The position numbers and the translations under genes were made by a program. DNA of 64,000 bases from Nocardioides albertanoniae (lineage in GTDB: Bacteria; Actinomycetota; Actinomycetes; Propionibacteriales; Nocardioidaceae). How positions within the stretch are numbered: the stretch's first letter is position 1; the number at the start of each line of letters is the position of its first letter. The DNA lies in contig NZ_VFOV01000001.1 of the NCBI RefSeq assembly GCF_006716315.1, forward strand, positions 2,620,501-2,684,500. The letters run 5' to 3'. Positions 42,335 to 52,871 of the stretch are shown here, one piece after another. Under the pieces are notes generated by a model, which worked only from the letters and a program-made list of their open reading frames with translations, did not search any database and was not told the origin of the DNA.

Positions 42335-43677
42335 CAGCCCACGACCTTCATCGAGATCCGGTCGATCCGGCGACCTTCCATGGCTTCCACCGTCAGCTTC
42401 ACGTAGCGGGCGTAGACGTCGTCGTCATCGGAGTCGGGGGGCGGGTTGCCGGGCACGGTCAGCTCGGCGTTGGCGCCCCGCTCCGGGATGCGACCCAGCA
42501 GGCTCAGCAGGAGCCCGGCGACGGTGTCGTAGTCCTCCCCCTCGGGGAGGGCGACGCCGGTGATGTCCTCGACCTCGTCGGGGCGCAGCAGGCCCGAGAG
42601 CGACCAACCGCCGTCGCGACGCAGCCGCGCACGGGCACCGAGCGGGTCGTGCTCGTCGGAGATGTCTCCGACGATCTCCTCGATGACGTCCTCGAGGGTC
42701 ACGATGCCGGCCTGGTCGCCGTACTCGTCGAGCACGATGGCCATCTGGAAGCCCTCGGTGCGCAGCAGCGCCATCAGCGGGTCCAGGCGCAGCGAGTCGG
42801 GCACCACGACGGGCGGCACCATCAGGTGCTTGACCTTCGCCGTGGCGCGCTCGTGCACCGGCAGCGCCACGGCCGCCTTGACGTGCACGGTGCCGACCAC
42901 GGCCTCGCGCTCGTCGAGCACCGGGAACCGGGAGTTGCCCGTACGCCGGGTCAGCTCGATCAGCGTCTCGGCACGGTCGTTGTGGTCGAGGCTGTGCACG
43001 CGTACGCGCGGGGTCATGATCTCGCCCGCGGTGCGGGTGCCGAACTCCACCGAGCGCTCCATCAGCTCGGCGGTGTCTGCGTCGAGAGTGCCCTCGTGGG
43101 CGCTGCGCTGGATCAGCGAGGAGAGCTCGGCCGAGCTACGCGCCGAGCGCAGCTCCTCCTGCGGCTCCATTCCCAGGCGACGCACGATCGCGTTGGCGGT
43201 GCCGTTGAGCACCTTGATCGGGCCGCGCATGATCCGGGTGAAGGCGCGCATCGGCCCCTGGGTGACGCGCGCGGTCTCCAGCGGCAGCGCCAGGGCGAGG
43301 TTCTTGGGGACGAGCTCACCGAAGAGCATCGTCACGATGGTGGAGAGGATCAGGGCCACGGTCACGGCGACCGGAGCGACCATGCCCTCCGGGAGCCCGG
43401 CCGAGAGCAGCGGGGCGTCGATGAGCTCGGCGATGGCCGGCTCCGACATCCAGCCGATGCCGAGGTTGGTCACGGTGATGCCGACCTGGGCGCCGGAGAG
43501 GTTGCTGGAGAGCTCCTTCATGGCCCTCAGCACACCTTCGGCGCGCTTGTCGCCCTGGGCTGCGGCGGCCTCGACGTTGGCATGGTCGACGGTGACGAGC
43601 GAGAACTCGGCGGCGACGAACAGGCCGCAGGCCGCGACGAGCAGCAGCGCGAGCGCGATGAACAGCACCTCCGTCAT
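42334..43677 (-). CDS. CNNM/CorC-type transporter protein (DUF21-CBS-CorC)
   Basis: A 447-residue protein with a DUF21 membrane domain (about residues 1-190, including FGELVPKNLALALPLETA), two CBS domains (about 205-335), and a CorC_HlyC domain at the C terminus (about 350-440). It is the longer of two overlapping paralogues and is first in the operon. TAGGCT about 100 bases upstream (43777-43782 on this strand) is a possible -10 box. Mg2+/Co2+ homeostasis is the most likely role. Confidence 0.85.
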   Translation of the reverse strand: MTEVLFIALALLLVAACGLFVAAEFSLVTVDHANVEAAAAQGDKRAEGVLRAMKELSSNLSGAQVGITVTNLGIGWMSEPAIAELIDAPLLSAGLPEGMVAPVAVTVALILSTIVTMLFGELVPKNLALALPLETARVTQGPMRAFTRIMRGPIKVLNGTANAIVRRLGMEPQEELRSARSSAELSSLIQRSAHEGTLDADTAELMERSVEFGTRTAGEIMTPRVRVHSLDHNDRAETLIELTRRTGNSRFPVLDEREAVVGTVHVKAAVALPVHERATAKVKHLMVPPVVVPDSLRLDPLMALLRTEGFQMAIVLDEYGDQAGIVTLEDVIEEIVGDISDEHDPLGARARLRRDGGWSLSGLLRPDEVEDITGVALPEGEDYDTVAGLLLSLLGRIPERGANAELTVPGNPPPDSDDDDVYARYVKLTVEAMEGRRIDRISMKVVG

Positions 43678-43973
43678 CGCAGCAGCCTCGAATCACACAG
43701 CGAGCATGGATATTGGCCGGGTTGCGGTCCGTCCATCGGGGTTCAGTTCGTCCTTCGCTGTTAGAGGTTGGGCCAGCCTACATGGCGCTCACAGCGCGGC
43801 CTGCGGCGCGACGCCCCGCCGCGACGGCGTCTCCGCGGCCTAGTCGTCCGACGTCCCCGTCGGAGCATTACCGAGACGCACCGTCCACGATACGGCTGTG
43901 TGGCTTGACTCACTCGACGGACCACCTCGACCCTTTCCGGTCAGCAGCCGAATCTCGAGTCGAGGGAGTCTTC

Positions 43974-45590
43974 GTGACCACATCCAGGCGTACGTTTCTC
44001 ACCGGCGCCGCCGGCATCGGCGGTGCGGCCGTCGCGGCGAGCGGGCTGGGCGGCACTCGGGCCTCGGCCACGTCGGCGCGCCGCGTACGGCTGGTGCGGG
44101 AGGAGCACCGCGCGGTGGTGATCGGCTCCGGGTTCGGTGGCGGCGTCGCGGCCCTCCGGCTGGCCCAGGCGGGTGTGCCGGTCACCGTGCTCGAGCGCGG
44201 ACGCCGCTGGCCGACCGGCCCGGACGCGCAGACCTTCCCCACCATCAAGACGCTCGACAAGCGGGCGCTGTTCCACACCACCGCCCCCGACGCGGTCAAG
44301 CCGTTGCAGAAGCTGATCGGCACCCCGCTCGACTTCGGGCCGTACGTCGGCCTGATCGAGCCCGTGCTCGGGCAGAACATGCTCGCGATGTGCGCGGCCG
44401 GGGTCGGCGGCGGCTCGCTGGTCTACCAGGGCATGACACTGCAGCCCTCCGCGGAGGTCTTCAACACCTGGCTGCCCGAACAGCTCGACTACGACCTCAT
44501 GGACAGGGTGCACTACCCACGGGTCGCCAAGATGCTCGGCGCCGCGACCGCACCCGACGAGCTGATCGCCTCCGAGAACTATCGAGTCTCACGTACGTTC
44601 GGCGAGCGCGTCCGCGCCGCCGGCTACGACCTGAGCAAGATCCCGATGCCGATCGACTGGTCCTACGCGCTCGCCGAGCTCCGCGGCGAGATGGCGCCGT
44701 CCTACACCAACGGCGACTGCGGCCTCGGCGTCAACAACGGCGGCAAGCACTCCGTCGACGTCACCTACATCAAGCAGGCCGAGGCCACCGGGCTGGTGCA
44801 CGTCGCCACCCGCCACAACGTCACCTCGATCGCCCGGGCAGCCGACGGCCGATGGGAGGTGCACGTCGATCGCACCAACGACGCCGGCGACGTGATCGAG
44901 CAGAAGATCCTGACGACCCGCGCGCTGGTGATGGCGGCCGGCTCGCTCAACACCTCCAGGCTGCTGGTGCGCGCCGCCGCCACCGGCACCGTGCCCGACC
45001 TGCCCGAGCAGCTCGGCCAGGGCTGGGGCACCAACGGCGACCGGATCTACATGTGGCGCCCCTTCGACGAGGACCTCACCGGCGCCCAGGGCGGCCCCGT
45101 GGTCTACCAGAGCCAGGACTGGGCCGACCCCACCACGGCCAACACCGTCATCCAGGCGTCCCTGCCGCCGCTCCCCCTCGGTCTCGACATCGGCGGCACG
45201 ATGCTGGTCGGCTTCGGCGTCAGCGCCTCCCGCGGCAGCTTCGGCTACAGCTCGTCGACCGACTCGGTGAGCCTGCGGTTCCCGTTCGGGGGCGACGGCG
45301 CCAGCTACCGCGCCATCCACGAGCGGGTCTCGAAGATCAGCGGCGGGATCGGTGCCCTGATCGACACCAACGCCATCGTCAACAGCACCTGGCACCCCCT
45401 CGGCGGCGCCAACATGGGCACCGTCTGCGACCTCGACGGCCGAGTCCAGGGCCAGGACGGCCTCTACGTGCTCGACGGAGCTCTCATCCCGGGCACCACC
45501 GGCGCCTGCAACCCGTCGATGACCATCGCCGCCGTGGCCGAACGGGCGATGGACAACATCGTCACCGACGACGTCGGCACGCTCATCTGA
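43974..45590 (+). CDS. Tat-exported cholesterol oxidase-like GMC oxidoreductase
   Basis: A 538-residue FAD oxidase. A Tat signal (SRRTFLTG near residues 4-11, then a hydrophobic stretch to about 35) is followed by VVIGSGFGGGVAALRLAQAG, the FAD-binding motif. VGGGSLVYQGM, NGDCGLGVNNGGKHSVDVTYI and the HPLGG loop (His474) with GACNPSMTI (Asn513) match cholesterol oxidases of the Streptomyces ChoA type, which oxidise and isomerise 3-beta-hydroxysterols. GTG 43974 follows AGGGAG. It may attack other bulky alcohols. Confidence 0.85.
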   Translation: MTTSRRTFLTGAAGIGGAAVAASGLGGTRASATSARRVRLVREEHRAVVIGSGFGGGVAALRLAQAGVPVTVLERGRRWPTGPDAQTFPTIKTLDKRALFHTTAPDAVKPLQKLIGTPLDFGPYVGLIEPVLGQNMLAMCAAGVGGGSLVYQGMTLQPSAEVFNTWLPEQLDYDLMDRVHYPRVAKMLGAATAPDELIASENYRVSRTFGERVRAAGYDLSKIPMPIDWSYALAELRGEMAPSYTNGDCGLGVNNGGKHSVDVTYIKQAEATGLVHVATRHNVTSIARAADGRWEVHVDRTNDAGDVIEQKILTTRALVMAAGSLNTSRLLVRAAATGTVPDLPEQLGQGWGTNGDRIYMWRPFDEDLTGAQGGPVVYQSQDWADPTTANTVIQASLPPLPLGLDIGGTMLVGFGVSASRGSFGYSSSTDSVSLRFPFGGDGASYRAIHERVSKISGGIGALIDTNAIVNSTWHPLGGANMGTVCDLDGRVQGQDGLYVLDGALIPGTTGACNPSMTIAAVAERAMDNIVTDDVGTLI

Positions 45591-45702
45591 GCGTGCTGTC
45601 TCCACGCCACCCCGCGGGAGCGAGAACCTGCAATGCAAAATTCTGCAGAAATCTGCGGAAAGGGGTGACAACGCCTTAGGTGATGCGGCAACATTGTTCT
45701 TG

Positions 45703-45732
45703 CCCCGCTGGTGACCCGAGACGCCAGCGGGG
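45703..45732 (+). terminator. Terminator after the GMC oxidase gene
   Basis: CCCCGCTGG (45703-45711) pairs with CCAGCGGGG (45724-45732), a nine-base perfect stem with a 12-base loop, followed by CTCTTACGTTTT. It is the most canonical terminator in the window. The 110 bases before it are unusually AT-rich and may hold a small RNA. Confidence 0.75.
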
Positions 45733-45763
45733 CTCTTACGTTTTCGAAGGCTGCCTGTGCGCC

Positions 45764-47575
45764 TCAGCGGCCGACCGCATATCCCTGGGCGCCGCGAGGG
45801 TTGGCTGCGGCCGAGAGGGTTCCGGTCTCCGGATCGCGGGTGACCGCGGAGAGCCGGCCGAGCGACCAGTCGCCGCTGAGCTCGACGGCGTGGCCGCGGC
45901 GGCGCAGCCCGTCGACGACGTCGGCGCCGACCCGGTCCTCGAGCACGGCGCCGGCCGGTGTCCACGTGCGCGGCCAGAACGAGCCGGGGAACGAGGTCGA
46001 GTGCAGCGCCGGGGCGTCGATCGCCTGCTGCGGCGTGTAGCCGCCGACAATCGTGCGGAGCAGGTAGAGCAACTGCCACTGGTCCTGCTGGTCGCCGCCC
46101 GGAGAGCCGACCGCGGCCACCGGACGGCCATCGCGCAGCACCAGCGTCGGGGTGAGAGTGGTGCGCGGACGCCTCCCCGGTCGCAGCGTCGACGGCAGCC
46201 CCGGCTCCAGCCAGGTCATCTGCAGACGCGTGCCCAGGCAGAAACCCAGCTCGGGGATCGTCGGTGACGACTGCAGCCATCCACCCGACGGCGTCACCGC
46301 GATCATATTGCCCCACCGGTCGGCGACGTCGATGTGACAGGTGTCGCCGCGGCTCTCCCCGTCACGCGAGACGGTCGGTTCACCCACACCGGACGCGGCA
46401 GCGGCCGGATCATAGCTCTCCCGCAACGGCGGGAACGTCACCGCTCCCAGCCCTGGCCGCACCTCGCGTGAGGCGACATCGGCGATCAGGGGGCGGCGGG
46501 TGGCGGCGTACTCCTGGGAGAGGAGGGTCTGGATCGTCTCGGGGTCGGCGCCGTCACCGTAGTGGGCGTCGCGGTCGGCGAAGGCGAGCTTGGAGGCCTC
46601 GAGGATCGTGTGTGCGCCCGCCTCGGTGCACGGGTCGAGCAGCGCGTCCGCCAGCGGCTCGAGCAGGTTGAGGGTCTGCAGCAGCACCGGCCCCTGCGTC
46701 CACGCGCCGGCCTTCGCGATCGTGTGGCCGCGGAACTCGGTTGTCACCGGTGCCTCGTACGCGGCCGAGAAGCCCGCCATGTCGGCGAGCGTGATCACGC
46801 CGGCGTGGTCGGTGCCGGACGCGTGACGGTGCGGGGTGCGTACGAACCTCTCGACCGCCTCCGCGACGAACCCGCTCCCCCAGGCGGCGCGAGCGGCGTC
46901 GATCCGGTCCTCGCGGGTCGCGGCGCCGTCACCGGCGGCGACGAGACGGTCCAGGACGTCGGCGTAGGCCTCGTTGCGCACCATCGAGTCGGGCTCGGGC
47001 AGCTCGCCGTCGGGCAGCCAGTGGGCTGCCGAGGTGGGCCAGTGGTCGCGGAAGAGGTCGGCCACGGCAGCGATCGTGCTGACGGCTCTGCCCAGGATCG
47101 GGTGACCGTTGCGCGCGTAGTCGGCGGCGTAGGCGAGCACGTCCGCGAGCTCCCAGGTGCCGTGGTCGCGCAGCAGCATCAGCCACGCCTCGACCGCACC
47201 CGGCACGGCGGCCGCGAGCGCACCGGCGCCGGGCACGAGTTCGAGACCCTCGCCACGCATGTGCTCGACCGAAGCCCCAGCAGGCGCCGGACCCTGCCCC
47301 ATGAGCACCGTCGCCTCACCGCCGACCGGGGCGAAGATGCCGACCAGGTCACCTCCCGGCCCGTTGAGGTGCGGCTCGACCACATGGAGCACGAATCCGC
47401 CCGCGACGGCGGCGTCGAAGGCGTTCCCGCCACGTTCGAGCACCGCCTGGGCGCTCGCGCTGGCCAGCCAGTGGGTCGAGCCCACCATGCCGAACCGGCC
47501 GAGCAGGTCGGGACGGGTCTTGAAGTCGGCCGGAGGGGTGTAGGTGGTCACGGGTGCGGGATCGTCGGCAGGCAC
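45764..47575 (-). CDS. Gamma-glutamyltransferase family protein
   Basis: A 603-residue Ntn-hydrolase of the GGT family. MVGSTHWLASASAQAVLERGGNAFDAAVAGGFVLHVVEPHLNGPGGD is the N-terminal hallmark, with GQGPAPAG. The likely self-cleavage site and catalytic Thr lie in RGDTCHIDVADRWGNMIAVTPS (about residue 405), and SPGGDQQDQ follows. No clear signal peptide is visible, so it may be cytosolic. Substrates may be gamma-glutamyl compounds or acylated antibiotics. It is divergent from the antiporter gene. Confidence 0.85.
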   Translation of the reverse strand: MPADDPAPVTTYTPPADFKTRPDLLGRFGMVGSTHWLASASAQAVLERGGNAFDAAVAGGFVLHVVEPHLNGPGGDLVGIFAPVGGEATVLMGQGPAPAGASVEHMRGEGLELVPGAGALAAAVPGAVEAWLMLLRDHGTWELADVLAYAADYARNGHPILGRAVSTIAAVADLFRDHWPTSAAHWLPDGELPEPDSMVRNEAYADVLDRLVAAGDGAATREDRIDAARAAWGSGFVAEAVERFVRTPHRHASGTDHAGVITLADMAGFSAAYEAPVTTEFRGHTIAKAGAWTQGPVLLQTLNLLEPLADALLDPCTEAGAHTILEASKLAFADRDAHYGDGADPETIQTLLSQEYAATRRPLIADVASREVRPGLGAVTFPPLRESYDPAAAASGVGEPTVSRDGESRGDTCHIDVADRWGNMIAVTPSGGWLQSSPTIPELGFCLGTRLQMTWLEPGLPSTLRPGRRPRTTLTPTLVLRDGRPVAAVGSPGGDQQDQWQLLYLLRTIVGGYTPQQAIDAPALHSTSFPGSFWPRTWTPAGAVLEDRVGADVVDGLRRRGHAVELSGDWSLGRLSAVTRDPETGTLSAAANPRGAQGYAVGR

Positions 47576-47639
47576 GCCTCACAGGCTACGAGCCGCGTGT
47601 CGATCACGGGTCGCCGAACGCCACGTTAGGGTCACTTCC

Positions 47640-48761
47640 ATGAGTGCATCTGCGGTACGTGGCCGCCTGCAGTGGTCCGTAGCCGTACCGATCCTCGCGG
47701 TGGCCGTGCTGGTCGTCTCCTGGCTGCAGCACTCTCACTGGACGATCCTCGCCGTCGTCGCCGCCGTGCTCATCGGGGCGGTCCTGAGCGCGGTCCACCA
47801 CGCCGAGGTCGTCGCCCACAAGGTGGGTGAGCCCTTCGGGTCGCTGATCCTCGCCGTGGCCGTCACGGTGATCGAGGTGGGTCTGATCGTGATGCTGATG
47901 ATCAGCGGCGGCGACAACACCAGCACCTATGCTCGCGACACCGTCTTCGCGGCCGTGATGATCACGCTCAACGGCATCGTCGGTCTCTCGCTCCTGATCG
48001 GGTCGCTCAAGCACCGGCTGGTCAGCTTCAACGCGGCCGGCACCGGCTCCGCCGTCGCGACCGTGATCGCGCTGGCCGGTCTCACCCTGGTGGTGCCGAG
48101 GTTCACCACCTCCGCCCACGGCCCTCAGTACTCCCCTACGCAGCTGGGCTTCGCAGCGGTCGCCTCGCTCGCCCTCTACGTCGCCTTCCTGTTCACCCAG
48201 ACGATCCGCCACCGCGACTTCTTCCTCCCCGTCACCAGCGACGAGCACGGCCGGATGACCGGCATCGTCGACCTCGACGAGGACGGCCACGCCGACCCGC
48301 CCTCGGGCCGCGAGGCGGGGCTGAGCCTCGGCCTGCTCCTGGTCTCGCTGATCAGCGTGGTCGGTCTGGCGAAGGTGCTCTCCCCCACCATCGAGAGCAC
48401 CGTGAAGAGCCTGGGGTTCCCCTACGCCGTCGTCGGTGTCGTGATCGCCATCCTGGTCCTGGCGCCGGAGTCGATCGCCGCGGTGCGCAACGCCCGCCGC
48501 GACCGGGTGCAGACCAGCCTCAACCTCGCCTACGGCTCCGCCATGGCCTCGATCGGGCTCACCATCCCCACGATCGCCGTCGCGATGATCTGGCTCAGCG
48601 GCCCCCTCGAGCTCGGCCTCGAGCCGACCCAGATCGTGCTGCTGGTGATCACCGTCTTCGTCACCGGGCTCACCGTCGTCCAGGGCCGGGCCTACGCGCT
48701 GCAGGGTTTCGTCCACCTCGTCCTGCTGGCGTCGTTCCTGTTCCTCTCGATGCAGCCGTAG
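47640..48761 (+). CDS. Ca2+/H+ antiporter (ChaA/CAX family)
   Basis: A 373-residue exchanger with about 11 helices. The two alpha repeats carry AHKVGEPFGSLILAVAVTVIEVGLIVMLM (about residues 58-86) and APESIAAVRNARRDRVQTSLNLAYGSAMASIGLTIPTIAV (about 275-315), the acidic ion-binding motifs of ChaA-type proteins. TAGGGT (47626-47631) eight bases before ATG 47640 predicts a leaderless mRNA. It ends seven bases from the convergent jetC gene. Confidence 0.9.
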   Translation: MSASAVRGRLQWSVAVPILAVAVLVVSWLQHSHWTILAVVAAVLIGAVLSAVHHAEVVAHKVGEPFGSLILAVAVTVIEVGLIVMLMISGGDNTSTYARDTVFAAVMITLNGIVGLSLLIGSLKHRLVSFNAAGTGSAVATVIALAGLTLVVPRFTTSAHGPQYSPTQLGFAAVASLALYVAFLFTQTIRHRDFFLPVTSDEHGRMTGIVDLDEDGHADPPSGREAGLSLGLLLVSLISVVGLAKVLSPTIESTVKSLGFPYAVVGVVIAILVLAPESIAAVRNARRDRVQTSLNLAYGSAMASIGLTIPTIAVAMIWLSGPLELGLEPTQIVLLVITVFVTGLTVVQGRAYALQGFVHLVLLASFLFLSMQP

Positions 48762-48768
48762 CCGCCGG

Positions 48769-51700
48769 CTACGTACGCACCTCGTCGAGCCCGACCTCGA
48801 GCTTGGGGAACGAGTAGCCCTCGGCGTCCTTGAGCACCGTGTACTGGACGTCGACGTGGGGCTCGATGGCGCTGTGCTTGTCGTTGGGCGCGCCGATGAT
48901 GAGCTGGAAGCCGAGGCCCCGCCAGGCGCCGATCGCGCGGCCGGTGAAGCGGGCGTCGGCCTTGATCAGCGCCTCGTCGAGGAAGACCGGCGCATAGCGT
49001 GGGCGCTCGGCACCGGCGTCGCCGAGCTGGTAGCGCAGCGCCGCACCGACGATGAAGGCCACCAGCTCCTGTGACTCGCCGCCCGACTTCTCGCCGATGT
49101 GGTCGTAGAGGGCGACGTGTTCACCGGTGAGCGCGGAGACCTTCTCGGCGCTGACCCGCACGTGGTTGCGTACGTCGATGAGGTCGGCGAAGTCGGGGCC
49201 GGTGCGCCGCATCCGGTCGATCAGCCGAGCCATCCGCTCGTGGGCCTGCTCGCGGGCGGCCTCGGTGCTCGACCTGTCACCGGCGACCTTCTCGATGAGG
49301 TCGCGCACCGCACGCAGCTCCTTGCGGAACCGGGCGCGTACGGCCGAGTGGCTCTCCTGGGTGTCGATACGCAGCCGGTGGTCGTCGTCGTTGAACGGCA
49401 GGCCGGCGAGGATCTGGTTGATCGGGTCGATCCGGTCGCGGATCTCGCGCACCGCCCGGGACAGAGTGCTGTCGAGGTTGGTCAGGTCGTTGCCGGAGAG
49501 GTTGAGCAGCGAGTCGCGCCACTCGACCTTCAGCTCGTGGAGCCCGTTGGTCTCGAGGTCGGTGAGCAGCCGGTCGTAGTCGGCGTAGGACATCTCCGGG
49601 TCGGTGTCGAGGTTGGGGTTGGGCCCCCAGCGCTCGAGGAAGGACTCGAAGATGGCCCGCAGCTGGTCGCGGCGCTCGCCGACCGTCTCCTGCGCCAGGA
49701 TCCGTTCGGTCTCGAGGCGCTCCGCGGCACGGACGAAGACCGCATCGAGCTCGGCCAGGGCATCGTCGCGCGCGGCCGCCGAGTCGCCGCCGGCGACCTT
49801 GAACAGCTCGTCGAGATAGGCCCGCTGCTCGGCGTCGACCTGGCCGCCGGAGGCTGCTTCCAACGCGTCCTTGGCCTCGTCGACCTGCTCCACGATCTCG
49901 CTCCAGCGCTGATAGACCGTGTCGTGCCGGGCCTTCGCGCTGCCCAGCGCCTCGCGCAGGGAGTCTGCCTTCTGGCGGGCCCGGACGACCCGCTTCTTGA
50001 GGTCGGCGATCTCGGGGTTGTCGCCGGTGACGTCGTCGATCACCGAGGCCCAGCGGTCGCGCTCGGCCTCGGCGGAGGCGACGTCGACCTGGTCCCAGGT
50101 GAAGCCCGTGATGGCCTTGTAAGCACCCTGGCGGGCGTTGAACGCGTCGACCGCCTGCTCCGCGGCCGCCAGCGCTTCCTCGGCGCTCGCGGCCTCCTCG
50201 CGGGCCCGGGCAAGCTGGTCGTCCAGGTCGGCAAGGAGCCTGGTGTTGCTGAACCCCAGCACGTTGCGTACGCCATGACCACCGTGGGCGCCGCGAGACC
50301 GCTGCGAGACCTGGCCGGTGATCGTGAGGGCGCGGTCGTGCTGGGCGAGCAGCGCCGAGGTCTGCACGCAGACGTAGCCGTGCTGGGCGACCAGCCGCTC
50401 CTTGAGCCAGCCCGTGAAGACGCTGCGCCGGTAGTCGAGCCGTCCGGGCAGCGTACGGTCGTCGGGGTCGGTGGACTCCGAGCGTGCGGTGGGCACGGCC
50501 TCGAACCGGATGCGGGTCGGCAGGCGCACCGCGTCGATCGCTGCCCGGAAGGAGCCGACATGGGCGGCGTCGATGAGCATCGTGGTCGAGAAGCCGCCCA
50601 GCGCCAGGTTGAACGCCTCGCGCCACGCCTCGTGCTCGGTGCGCACCTCGACGAGCTCGCCGACGAACGGCATCTCCTCGGCCTTCAGCCCGGCCGCCTC
50701 GGCCAGCGCCTCGCGAGCCGCCCGCAGGTGCTCGGGGATGTTGTTCTTCGCGCGCCCGGCGTCGCGCACCTCATGCTCGAGGTCGGCGACACGCTTCGTG
50801 GCCAGGTCGCGGGTCGAGCGGGCATCGGCGTAGGCGTTCAACGCGGTGTTGCGACCGTCGCGGTCGGCCAAGACCTCGTCAGCGCGCGCGACGAGCGCCT
50901 TGAAGTCGGCCTCGCCGGCGACCTCCGTCTCCAGCACGGCGAGCTCGGCGTCGAGACGCGCCCGTGCGGCGCTCGCCTGGCTCAGCCTCGCCTCGCTCGT
51001 CTTGATCTCGCGCTCGGCGGTGTCGAGACGGTCGCCGCCCGAGGAGCGGAGCACCTGCTCGAGGCCCTCCCACTCGCCCACCGCGGCCTCGACCAGCGCC
51101 TCGTGCTCGTCGACGACCTGCTCGGCCCTGCTCTTCTGGGAGCTCAGGTCGCCCTCGACCGTGCTCAGCAGCTCGACCCGCTGGTCGGCCTTCCACAGGC
51201 CCGCGGGAGTCGCGGCGTCCTCGAAGCGGCCGACGCTGTCGATGACCGAGAGCCGTTCGAGCGCTGCCTCGATCGCTGCCCGGTGCTCCCGGATCGGGGT
51301 CAGCGCGCGCACCTGCTGCTCGGCGGTGATCATCCGCTCGCGGGTGGCGGAGAGCTCGTCGAAGTGGGCGACCACGCCGTCGGCGGTGGCGAGGGTCTCG
51401 GGCTCCTCGAGCACCATCTTCTTGTAGAGGTCGTCGACGGTGGTGATCTGCTGGCCGGCCTGGATCCGGCCGAGCAGGTTGACCGCCTTCTCACCGTCGC
51501 CGGCAGCGCCGATCCCGAGCGCCGCGTGGAGCCTCGCGGTGAAGTCGCGGTCGGTGTCGATCGGAGTCAGGCCGGTCTCGACGAGCGAGGCCTTGGTGAA
51601 CCGGTGCGCCGCGGCGGGCTCCAGGTCTCGCAGGTCGAAGGAGCCCTCCCCCACGGCTCGCACCTTGGCCACGTCGTCGAGGTTGCGGGCGGCCGCCGGC

Positions 51701-52140
51701 ACGTACCAGGCCCGCAGCGCGGTGTAACGGGCACCGGTCTGGTCCTCCCAGGTCACCGCGATCGCCGACCAGGTGTCTCGGCCGTCGCCGCGCAGCACCC
51801 GGATCTTGGTGCCCTGGGCGGTCTTGGCCTCATCGACCTTGCCGCGCGCGTAGGAGAGGATGTTGCGCTGGTCCTGACCGCGCGGCCGACCGACGACACC
51901 GCCGTTGGAGGCGCCGTTGAACGGTGTCGTGTGGGGCATGATCAGCGCGATGTAGGCATCCATCAACGTCGACTTGCCCGACCCGGAGCCTCCGGTGAGC
52001 AGCGTCGCGTTGGGCGAGAAACGCACCCGGTGGCGTCCGTCGTAGCCGCCCCAGTTGACCAGCTGCAGCTCGCGGGCGACCCACTGCTGGCCGCGCGAGC
52101 CGGTCGGGACCAGCCCGAAGAGGGTGTCGATCATGCTCAC
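48769..52140 (-). CDS. jetC: Condensin-like SMC ATPase JetC/MksB
   Basis: A 1,123-residue MukB-type SMC protein. Walker A GGSGSGKS is at residues 50-57; long coiled coils (about 290-500 and 640-880) flank a hinge-like region (about 510-620); the signature [14 protein letters not shown] and Walker [16 protein letters not shown] are near 1040-1085. It is the motor of MksBEF/Wadjet complexes, which extrude DNA loops and sense small circular DNA. It is last in the operon; the next gene is convergent, so no jetD follows. GTG 52140 overlaps the jetB stop. Confidence 0.9.
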   Translation of the reverse strand: MSMIDTLFGLVPTGSRGQQWVARELQLVNWGGYDGRHRVRFSPNATLLTGGSGSGKSTLMDAYIALIMPHTTPFNGASNGGVVGRPRGQDQRNILSYARGKVDEAKTAQGTKIRVLRGDGRDTWSAIAVTWEDQTGARYTALRAWYVPAAARNLDDVAKVRAVGEGSFDLRDLEPAAAHRFTKASLVETGLTPIDTDRDFTARLHAALGIGAAGDGEKAVNLLGRIQAGQQITTVDDLYKKMVLEEPETLATADGVVAHFDELSATRERMITAEQQVRALTPIREHRAAIEAALERLSVIDSVGRFEDAATPAGLWKADQRVELLSTVEGDLSSQKSRAEQVVDEHEALVEAAVGEWEGLEQVLRSSGGDRLDTAEREIKTSEARLSQASAARARLDAELAVLETEVAGEADFKALVARADEVLADRDGRNTALNAYADARSTRDLATKRVADLEHEVRDAGRAKNNIPEHLRAAREALAEAAGLKAEEMPFVGELVEVRTEHEAWREAFNLALGGFSTTMLIDAAHVGSFRAAIDAVRLPTRIRFEAVPTARSESTDPDDRTLPGRLDYRRSVFTGWLKERLVAQHGYVCVQTSALLAQHDRALTITGQVSQRSRGAHGGHGVRNVLGFSNTRLLADLDDQLARAREEAASAEEALAAAEQAVDAFNARQGAYKAITGFTWDQVDVASAEAERDRWASVIDDVTGDNPEIADLKKRVVRARQKADSLREALGSAKARHDTVYQRWSEIVEQVDEAKDALEAASGGQVDAEQRAYLDELFKVAGGDSAAARDDALAELDAVFVRAAERLETERILAQETVGERRDQLRAIFESFLERWGPNPNLDTDPEMSYADYDRLLTDLETNGLHELKVEWRDSLLNLSGNDLTNLDSTLSRAVREIRDRIDPINQILAGLPFNDDDHRLRIDTQESHSAVRARFRKELRAVRDLIEKVAGDRSSTEAAREQAHERMARLIDRMRRTGPDFADLIDVRNHVRVSAEKVSALTGEHVALYDHIGEKSGGESQELVAFIVGAALRYQLGDAGAERPRYAPVFLDEALIKADARFTGRAIGAWRGLGFQLIIGAPNDKHSAIEPHVDVQYTVLKDAEGYSFPKLEVGLDEVRT

Positions 52141-52871
52141 TGCGCGGGCTCCTCGTCAGCCTCGTCGGCCACATCCTGCTCACGGGTCTCGCCCGGGTCT
52201 TCGGTGGCCGCCGGCACGCTCTCGCCGCGCGCCTGCTGCTCCTGGAGCCACGTCTTGAGCTCGCCGAGCTTCTCAGCGCTCAGCACGATCTCGACCAGCG
52301 GCGTCACCCGGTAGCGGCCCTCGGACTCCAGCTCGATCAGCCCCTCCTTGTCGAGGCGGGTGATCGCGCGCTGCACCTCCTTGAGAGCGGCGGCGTTGCC
52401 TGCGGTGAGGTCGAAGTAGGTGAGCACGTTCTGCTCGAGCTCCTCGACGTCGACCCGCACCGAGCTGCCGCCCGCGACCCGCTCGCGCTGGAAGATCGTG
52501 CGCAGGTAGATCAGCACGAGCGTCTCAGCCCGGGAGTAGGCCTCGTCCTTGAGCAGGATCGGCACGTTGAGCTCCTCGGAGCGCACCTGCCGCTTGAACG
52601 CGATCCCGCGCTCGTGGTCGACGACCAGCCTGATGAACAGGTCGTGCAGCCTCGACTCCAGGCTCTGCTGGTGCTCGAGCAGGGTGCGCCACTCGGCCGG
52701 GTTGCGCTCGGCGGAGAGGAAACGGCCGCGCAGCAGGCGCACCAGCACGCGGCGTACGTCGGCGTCGAGGGCCCCGCGGTCGCCGGCGAAGAGCTCGGTC
52801 GGATCGTCCTCCATCGAGACCGGCTCGATGAAGCCGGTCTCCGCCGTCGGTTCGGTCGTGGTCTCAGTCAT
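52137..52871 (-). CDS. jetB: DUF4194 protein JetB/MksE
   Basis: A 244-residue MukE-like subunit. [57 protein letters not shown] (with ADVRR variation) and the tail [43 protein letters not shown] form the two winged helices of DUF4194. It links JetA to the SMC heads. ATG 52871 overlaps jetA by eight bases; ATG 52883 is a possible alternative. An acidic disordered C-terminal tail ([18 protein letters not shown]) is extra. Confidence 0.85.
   Translation of the reverse strand: MTETTTEPTAETGFIEPVSMEDDPTELFAGDRGALDADVRRVLVRLLRGRFLSAERNPAEWRTLLEHQQSLESRLHDLFIRLVVDHERGIAFKRQVRSEELNVPILLKDEAYSRAETLVLIYLRTIFQRERVAGGSSVRVDVEELEQNVLTYFDLTAGNAAALKEVQRAITRLDKEGLIELESEGRYRVTPLVEIVLSAEKLGELKTWLQEQQARGESVPAATEDPGETREQDVADEADEEPAQ

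Noticed and set aside
49099..52314. 1,071-codon open frame antisense to jetC
   Set aside because: JetC has Walker A, signature and Walker B motifs; the antisense frame has none.
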